DNA from: Imbricaverruca yamaguchii
Lineage: Eukaryota > Arthropoda > Thecostraca > Neoverrucidae
Length of the DNA stretch: 64,000 bases
NCBI GenBank assembly: GCA_034440575.1
Contig: JAOTOL010001648.1
Coordinates: 1,676,001-1,740,000, forward strand
Reading direction: 5' to 3'
The notes beneath the pieces were generated by a model, which worked only from the letters and a program-made list of their open reading frames with translations, was not told where the DNA came from and searched no databases. The position numbers were made by a program, and so were the translations under genes. The stretch's first letter is position 1. The number at the start of each line of letters is the position of its first letter. Positions 58,769 through 64,000 of the stretch are shown piece after piece.

Positions 58769-61700
58769 TATTGGGTCACACTAGCCCAGGCTTCGCTCTC
58801 GTTCGTAATAAGGCCGGCTTTTAATTAGCGAAGCAAGCGGTGTCCAACTGCTTCACACCTACTGATGAGCGAAAAATCACGGTGAGTTAATTCAAGAAGG
58901 CAAGAATTGGCCATGGCGAGCAGAATCAAGAAGCCAATCGTCAAATATAAGAAAAAAAACTCGCATCTTATCTCTTCACGTCCCAATGAGAGGGGACTCA
59001 AGGGCCGAAGGTGCCCCATTTCCCTTGAATTCGAAGTTGGTTCGTAGGTACGGTTAGCATACCGTCCTATGGTCGGCCTATTTCACCTCCCATTACAATC
59101 ATAGTTGATATAATTTCAACTGAAGCATCATGCATTGTAAAAGCCCCATGCAATAATAATCTTATCTACATCTTAATATCTGTAAAGCCAGACATGTGTA
59201 GGCAGCAATGTTCGTGTGTTTCGAGCCCCGCCTACACCTTTTGCTGTTCCAAAATGCACACTAGTTTGCAAGGTATCATCACATCACCTCGTGTTGATTC
59301 TGGTACGAAAATGGTGGATATTATCTGACGGGCGACACATTCAAGTGCCAATCATAGATCAAAGGCCCTACTAGCGCTCTCTACTCAGGCAATCTCTAAA
59401 TAGCATTTCAAGTTGAACATCGTTAAAATACACTCCAAAACAACAATGACTATAACTTCCGTAGCATCATGTGAACAGACGCACGTATGTACGTCATGCT
59501 GTGTACGTCATGTGATTATGTGCGGTTCTTGCTGTGCCTGACAGTGGCGTGGGTGGTACTCTCCGATAGGCGTTACTTCCCCTGCTAAGTCTGACATTGG
59601 GTTGGGCGGCGGTCTCCGATGGGCGGTACTGCCCCAGCTTGGTCTGATATTGGGGTGGGCGGCGGTCTCCGATGGGCGGTACTGCCCCAGCTTGGTCTGA
59701 TATTGGGGTGGGCGGCGGTCTCCGATGGGCGGTACTGCCCCAGCTTGGTCTGATATTGGGGTGGGCGGCGGTCTCCGATGGGCGGTACTGCCCCAGCTTG
59801 GTCTGATATTGGGGTGGGCGGCGGTCTCCGATGGGCGGTACTGCCCCAGCTTGGTCTGATATTGGGGTGGGCGGCGGTCTCCGATGGGCGGTACTGCCCC
59901 AGCTTGGTCTGATATTGGGGTGGGCGGCGGTCTCCGATGGGCGGTACTGCCCCAGCTTGGTCTGATATTGGGGTGGGCGGCGGTCTCCGATGGGGGTACT
60001 CCCGGTGGTCTGATATTGGGGTGGGCGGCGGTCTCCGATGGGCGGTACTGCCCCAGCGGCTGTATTGGGTGGGGGGGCTCGATGGGCGGTACTGCCCCAG
60101 CTTGGTCTGATATTGGGGTGGGCGGCGGTCTCCGATGGGCGGTACTGCCCCAGCTTGGTCTGATATTGGGGTGGGCGGCGGTCTCCGATGGGCGGTACTG
60201 CCCCAGCTTGGTCGGATGTGGGTGGGCGGCGGTCTCCGATGGGCGGTACTGCCCCAGCTTGGTCTGATATTGGGGTGGGCGGCGGTCTCCGATGGGCGGT
60301 ACTGCCCCAGCTTGGTCTGATATTGGGGTGGGCGGCGGTCTCCGATGGGCGGTACTGCCCCAGCTTGGTCTGATATTGGGGTGGGCGCTCTCCTGGTTGG
60401 TGTATTGTTATATTGGGGTGGGCGGCGGTCTCCGATGGGCGGTACTGCCCCAGCTTGGTCTGATATTGGGGTGGGCGGCGGTCTCCGATGGGCGGTACTG
60501 CCCCAGCTTGGTCTGATATTGGGGTGGGCGGTGCTCTCAGATTAGTGTCATTCTTATTTCGTCAGCTCCGCTAATATTACTGATGCAACGTGCGCCCATT
60601 ATTCATGCCACACATCCCACCACAGGCTCCAACGCAACACTCGGGTGCCGTTTTTAATGACAAACTGAGTTCACGCATACATGGGAAGCCCAATTTAGAC
60701 GTTGACATGCTGCCGGAGAAAAAGATCCAAAGATTCACCTCGTTCCTACAAAGCTTGAGCATCTCTCGAAGCTTCGATACTACAGACAAATATATGAAGG
60801 TGAATGCCTTCATCTTAGATCCCCCTGGTGCTATGTTGTGACCAGCGCTGTGGTTCAACGTGATTATAGGTCTAGTTAGAAGTTGCAGGTCGATTTACAC
60901 GTTTACAGTACCTACTAATTGCAACTTAAAGTTGAAACATTGCCTATGAAAACGCTCGAGAATGCATACAACACGAGTGTCCTAGGATGCAATATACCGT
61001 GATTAATTATGAACCCAGGCATGTACCTGTCTATATACCTTCCTGCCATGTTGAATCTGCATGTTCTTCAGCTGGACAGGCTGCCGTCAGTCTGCACTGC
61101 AACACACAGCATGGTTTGGTCCGCCGAGAACTCGCCCCGACCTCGATCCCCTGCAGTGACCCAACCTGACCTCTCCACAGCGCCGGCCTGCTCCAAAGCC
61201 TGGGTGTTTGACCGGCTGCCCGGCCAGGAGCTGACCGGGCTCGACGACCTGGTGCTGGAGCGTGTGACGTCACGGCGCCAGTGCCTGGAGTACTGCCTGT
61301 TGAACCACCAGCTGCCCTGCCGGTCGGCCGAGTACGTGCCGGACCGACGTCTCTGTCGTATTTCGACCAGCAACCGCCGCACGGCGCCACTGTCGCTGCG
61401 ACCGGCGCCCGACACCGACTATCTGGAGAACCGGTGCGCCCCGCGTGAGTGTCCAGAAACCACAGCGGCCGGCGACTGTCACGTGCGTCCACCGAGTAAC
61501 CTGAAATCGTGAAGCCCAGTGACTGTGCATGAGACGTGCCAAAAAACACACCGCTTAGCAAACAATCCGAGTTTTCTGCAAACGTGCGTACCGTGGCTCA
61601 ACTTACCACCTTTGGCAGGGTATGATGATCCTGATCCAGGGCCTGATCCGCAGCGTCCCAAATGATGGACGGGTGTGATGTAGATTCAAGCGTTACATAT

Positions 61701-63762
61701 GCACCATGCGCCTCCTGATGTTCGGCGGATACTCACGTGTCACGCAGTTGGATATGGCTGGCTTCTGGACTGACTCTGGTCGGTCTGACTGGCTCTGGGA
61801 AGGCCTGACTAGCTCTGGGAAGGTCTGACTGGCTCTGGGAAGGCCTGACTAGCTCTGGGAAGGCCTGACTAGCTCTGGGAATGTCCGGCTAGCTCTGGGA
61901 AGGCCCGAATAGCTCTGGGAAGGTCTGACTGACTCTGGTCGGTCTGACTAGCTCTAGGAAGATCTGACTAGCTCTGGGAAGGTCCGACTAGCTCTGGGAA
62001 GGTTCGGTCCCGTTGGCGGCTTCGAGTGACCAGTGTTCGATCTCGCTGGCAGATCAACACGTTAGGTGTTGGGGGTTCCGTTAGCAGGCAATTGCTGCGG
62101 GTGTCCGACACAGCTGGCAGCTCCCGCCGAGGCTAGTGTCAGGCCCAGCTGGCATCCCCCGCTGAGGCGGGTGTCAGGCCCAGCTGGCATCCCCCGCTGA
62201 GGCGGGTGTCAGGCCCAGCTGGCATCCCCCGCTGAGGCGGGTGTCAGGTCCAGCTGGCAGCCCCCGCTGAGGCGGGTGTCAGGCCCAGCAGGCAGCCCCC
62301 GCTGAGGCTAGTGTCAGGCCCAGCTGGCATCCCCCTCTGAGGCTAGTGTCAGGCCCAGCTGGCATCCCCCTCTGAGGCTAGTGTCAGGCCCAGCTGGCAT
62401 CCCCCGCTGAGGCTGATGTCAGGCCCAGCTGCCATCCCCCGCTGAGGCAGGTGTCAGGCCAACCAGCTGGCAGCCCCGCTGAGGCGGGTGTCAGGCCAGC
62501 AGGCAGCCCCCGCCGAGGCTAGTGTCAGGCCCAGCTGGCATCCCCCGCTGAGGCGGGTGTAGCCAGCGCACCCCCTGAGGCTGTGTCGGCCCACTGGATC
62601 CTGAGGCTGATGTCAGGCCCAGCTGGCATCCCCCGCTGAGGCAGGTGTCAGGCCAGCAGGCAGCTCCCGGTGTGACGGGTGTCTGATCCAGCTGGCAGCC
62701 CCCGCTGAGGCGGGTGTCAAGCCAGCAGGCAGCCCCCACTGAGGTGAGTGTCAGGCCAGTAGGCACCCCCCGCTGAGGCTGATGGCGCCGACCGACCAGT
62801 GTGTCAGTGAGCTCCTCCTACAGTCTGCACCACTGCCGTCGGTCCGTGTTTCAGCGGCAGAATCTGGCAGCTGCGACTGGGACGAGCAGCTGGACAGCGA
62901 GATGGCATACTCTGACCTGCAGCTGGTCACCACGTCAGCAGATTTGGTGAGATCGGAATGTCTGAGCACTTGCAGCGAATTGAACGATGTGAAGTCCATA
63001 GTCGCGATAATGACGTACGGAGCAATTGGGTGTACGTGTGCATCCTCCCTGTACCCCCAGTGGGATCATCATCCCCATGGCATCATCATGCCGCAGGCTG
63101 AACGAAGTTATCGATTTGTTTATGTATTCGGTACACCGAAGTTGGTGAGCTGTATGGCTTTTATCCAATCAGTGTTTTGTACGAATAACATTATGATATA
63201 ACGTACGTTGCAAATGTCAACCAAAATCTGACGCCTGCGGCCAGATCCACCGTTGAATCTCTAACAACCCCAAGAACCTTCCAGACAGGCGCGCCAAGTA
63301 AAGGTTACTGGTGGCTATGCGGCGTGCACCAGAGCCACTTTGACTCTCCGTTCGCCGTATTGTGTCCATCATGAACGCTGCCGCCGATGGAACCCTATTC
63401 GCTTACCATTGTCCCCATACCACCACGACGCACGTGTGAGCTCTGTGGCCTTCCTCCAGCGCTGCTGGTGCAGTTGTGAATCCGCCACGGCGCCTGATAC
63501 CATGGCGCCAACGCATGCGCGATCTCTCGAGATGTCCCTCTGAGCAGCGTCGGTGTCCGCACCCGTGAACCCTCGTGACCACCTCCTCTACAGTGTCGAC
63601 GCGCCTGTGAGACGACGTCGGCGTTCCGCTGTCGCTCCTTCACCTTCACGCCGAGCCGGTCCCTGTGTCGCCTCTCGGCCGAGGACACCGTGTCCGCCGG
63701 CCAGTCGGCGCTGCGTCGGAACGCCGCCGCCATCTACTACCAGCGCGCCCCCTGCCTCAACC
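54608..63762 (+). CDS. Secreted PAN/Apple-domain protein, 3' end beyond window
   Basis: Six exons join with consistent phases into 286 residues: 54608-54674, 55915-56032, 57286-57434, 61181-61444, 62855-62946 and 63594-63762. All introns are GT-AG. A short hydrophobic N-terminus looks like a signal peptide, followed by three PAN (Apple-like) modules with the usual cysteine framework (C-x3-C, C-R-S/A, C-R-L, closing C). PAN modules mediate protein or carbohydrate binding outside the cell. In arthropods, tandem PAN domains after a signal peptide are characteristic of apical-matrix ZP proteins such as NompA, trynity, neyo and nyobe. The ZP domain would lie downstream of the window, so that subfamily is inference. 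Exon codons are GC-ending like those of the K2P gene. The last donor leads into a tandem array running off the edge. Confidence 0.85.
55915..56032 (+). CDS. PAN protein exon 2: first half of PAN 1
   Basis: The acceptor GCCTGCTTCAG precedes [20 protein letters not shown] and [19 protein letters not shown], ending phase 2 at ATCAG/GTGAGA. TFERILG matches the F-R-x-G opening of PAN modules, and the final ECNIRC pairs with the next exon. Confidence 0.85.
56425..56490 (+). repeat. Dispersed repeat, copy 3 (diverged)
   Basis: GGTGCTACATGATCAACGGG GTTGATGCGCCCTAAAGCCC, then AATAGTAAACAATAAC. It shares the layout of copies at 34390 and 53545. Confidence 0.45.
56957..57270. repeat. 20-bp minisatellite abutting the PAN exon 3 acceptor
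   Basis: About sixteen units of TCCGTTTCCGCGGGAGCATG, highly homogeneous, ending 15 bases before exon 3. Each unit has the palindrome CCGCGG. Unlike the K2P arrays the unit is not an obvious copy of the splice site. Reading frames repeating [13 protein letters not shown] or [16 protein letters not shown] are artefacts. Confidence 0.97.
57286..57434 (+). CDS. PAN protein exon 3: second half of PAN 1
   Basis: After CCGCTTCAG, one base completes Arg, then [28 protein letters not shown] and [10 protein letters not shown], ending phase 1 at AAAG/GTGAGC. The C-x5-C, a central SACYRL and the closing VCLK complete the first PAN module. Confidence 0.88.
57435..58680. other. Intron, nothing recognised
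   Basis: About 1.2 kb of AT-rich intron without recognisable exons or elements. Confidence 0.5.
58681..58770. repeat. (TA)n microsatellite
   Basis: About 80 bases of TA with a single C interruption near 58762. Confidence 0.97.
58771..59574. other. Intron, nothing recognised
   Basis: Unique intronic sequence before the 53-bp array. Confidence 0.45.
59575..60540. repeat. 53-bp minisatellite, ~18 copies
   Basis: Units of GGTCTGATATTGGGGTGGGC GGCGGTCTCCGATGGGCGGT ACTGCCCCAGCTT, mostly identical, with a few deleted units near 59990-60080 and 60390. The homogeneity suggests recent expansion or gene conversion. It lies in the PAN gene intron. Confidence 0.98.
60541..61180. other. Intron, nothing recognised
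   Basis: An 83-codon + frame at 60590-60841 has no recognised domain and lacks matching splice phases to the neighbours. Confidence 0.4.
61181..61444 (+). CDS. PAN protein exon 4: complete PAN 2
   Basis: After CCTCTCCACAG, two bases finish an Ala codon, then [20 protein letters not shown] through [39 protein letters not shown] and [11 protein letters not shown], ending phase 1 at CCGC/GTGAGT. It shows all PAN landmarks: C..W.F.R.PG..L.G, QC..YC, CRSAEY, LCR.S and the closing YLEN.C. One exon encodes the whole module. Confidence 0.93.
61755..62010. repeat. 20-bp minisatellite
   Basis: About twelve units of CTGACTAGCTCTGGGAAGGT with TGGTCGG variants, in the intron after exon 4. Confidence 0.95.
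62120..62775. repeat. 35-bp minisatellite
   Basis: About eighteen units of AGGCCCAGCTGGCATCCCCC GCTGAGGCGGGTGTC, with variant classes GGCAGCCCCC and GAGGCTAGTG, and damaged units near 62560-62600. It ends about 80 bases before exon 5. Confidence 0.97.
62855..62946 (+). CDS. PAN protein exon 5: first half of PAN 3
   Basis: The acceptor GTCCGTGTTTCAG is chosen because its phase matches the previous exon; the nearby CTCCTACAG does not. It encodes [20 protein letters not shown] then [11 protein letters not shown], ending phase 0 at GATTTG/GTGAGA. The opening cysteine and the V-x-x-SADL end lead directly into CRRAC of the next exon. Confidence 0.8.
62947..63593. other. Intron, nothing recognised
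   Basis: No additional exon or element recognised. Confidence 0.5.
63594..63762 (+). CDS. PAN protein exon 6: second half of PAN 3
   Basis: After [48 protein letters not shown] and [11 protein letters not shown], ending phase 1 at AACC/GTGAGT. C-x3-C, FRCRS, LCRLS and the final PC are the canonical PAN second-half landmarks. Confidence 0.9.
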
Positions 63763-64000
63763 GTGAGTGGGGCTGTCAACTACCGTGGGCGCCCCCTGCC
63801 TCAACCGTGAGTGGCGCTGTTGCCCGCGCTGGGCGCTGTCACACTGCCCGCGCGCTCCCAACCGTGAGTGGCGCTGACACACTGCCCGCGCGCCCCCTGC
63901 CTCAACCGTGAGTGGCGCTGTCACACTGCCAGCGCGCCTCCTGTCTCAACCGTGAGTTACGCTGTCACACTGCCAGTGCGCCCCCTGCCCCAACCGTGAG
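63745..64000. repeat. ~40-48-bp minisatellite seeded on the PAN exon 6 donor, running off the window
   Basis: Five to six units with GCGCGCCCCCTGCCTCAACC/GTGAGTGGCGCTG then TCACACTGCC. Each reproduces the last 20 or so bases of exon 6 and its GTGAGT donor. One unit has GTGAGTTACG. The first unit is the genuine junction. Confidence 0.95.

Noticed and set aside
62822..62823. Alternative acceptor CTCCTACAG for PAN exon 5
   Set aside because: It gives the wrong phase for the preceding exon and shifts the PAN frame; the TTTCAG at 62849-62854 fits both neighbours.

Overview
The window is animal nuclear DNA. It has spliced genes with GT-AG introns, short GC-rich exons in a more AT-rich background, tRNA-derived SINE-like sequence, a Penelope-like retroelement relic, long dinucleotide microsatellites and more than twenty minisatellite arrays. 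The two recognisable genes are an arthropod-style TWK-7-like two-pore-domain potassium channel and a secreted protein with several PAN/Apple domains. Together they suggest an ecdysozoan, most likely an arthropod and perhaps a crustacean with GC-rich codons. The organism assignment is inference.

Layout: 1-12.4 kb holds retroelement fragments (1-530 and its inverted partial copy near 1020-1140), several tandem arrays and a complex diverged repeat (6.05-7.26 kb). From 12.4 to 20.6 kb lies the 3' part of a K2P channel gene on the + strand. Four exons (12406-12605, 15097-15256, 16539-16675, 20389-20607) join in consistent phases into 237 residues plus a stop codon. The exon carrying M1 and most of pore 1 was not found and is probably upstream of the window. 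A candidate poly(A) signal lies at 21655. From 22.3 to 24.0 kb there is a 5'-truncated Penelope-like element (GIY-YIG domain, - strand) with a degenerate hammerhead-ribozyme-like motif behind it, followed by a small TIR-bounded element built from two tandem 261-bp units. From 24 to 54 kb I see no convincing gene, only minisatellites, microsatellites, diverged duplications, a CpG-rich patch (45.4-46.0 kb) and a few weak exon candidates. From 54.6 kb to the window end is a second + strand gene: a signal peptide exon followed by five exons encoding three PAN domains, all phases consistent, 286 residues so far, continuing past the edge. PAN repeats behind a signal peptide are typical of arthropod apical-matrix ZP proteins (NompA, trynity, neyo, nyobe), but no ZP domain is inside the window.

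The most striking structural signal is that many minisatellites start or end exactly at splice junctions. In the channel gene, the donor of the first visible exon, the acceptor of the second, both sides of the third and the acceptor of the fourth each abut an array whose unit copies the splice-site sequence, and in one case 40 bases of exon as well. The last visible donor of the PAN gene shows the same thing. A further array at 39.5-39.96 kb amplifies a donor-like site next to an unidentified open stretch. The two genes show no obvious functional link.
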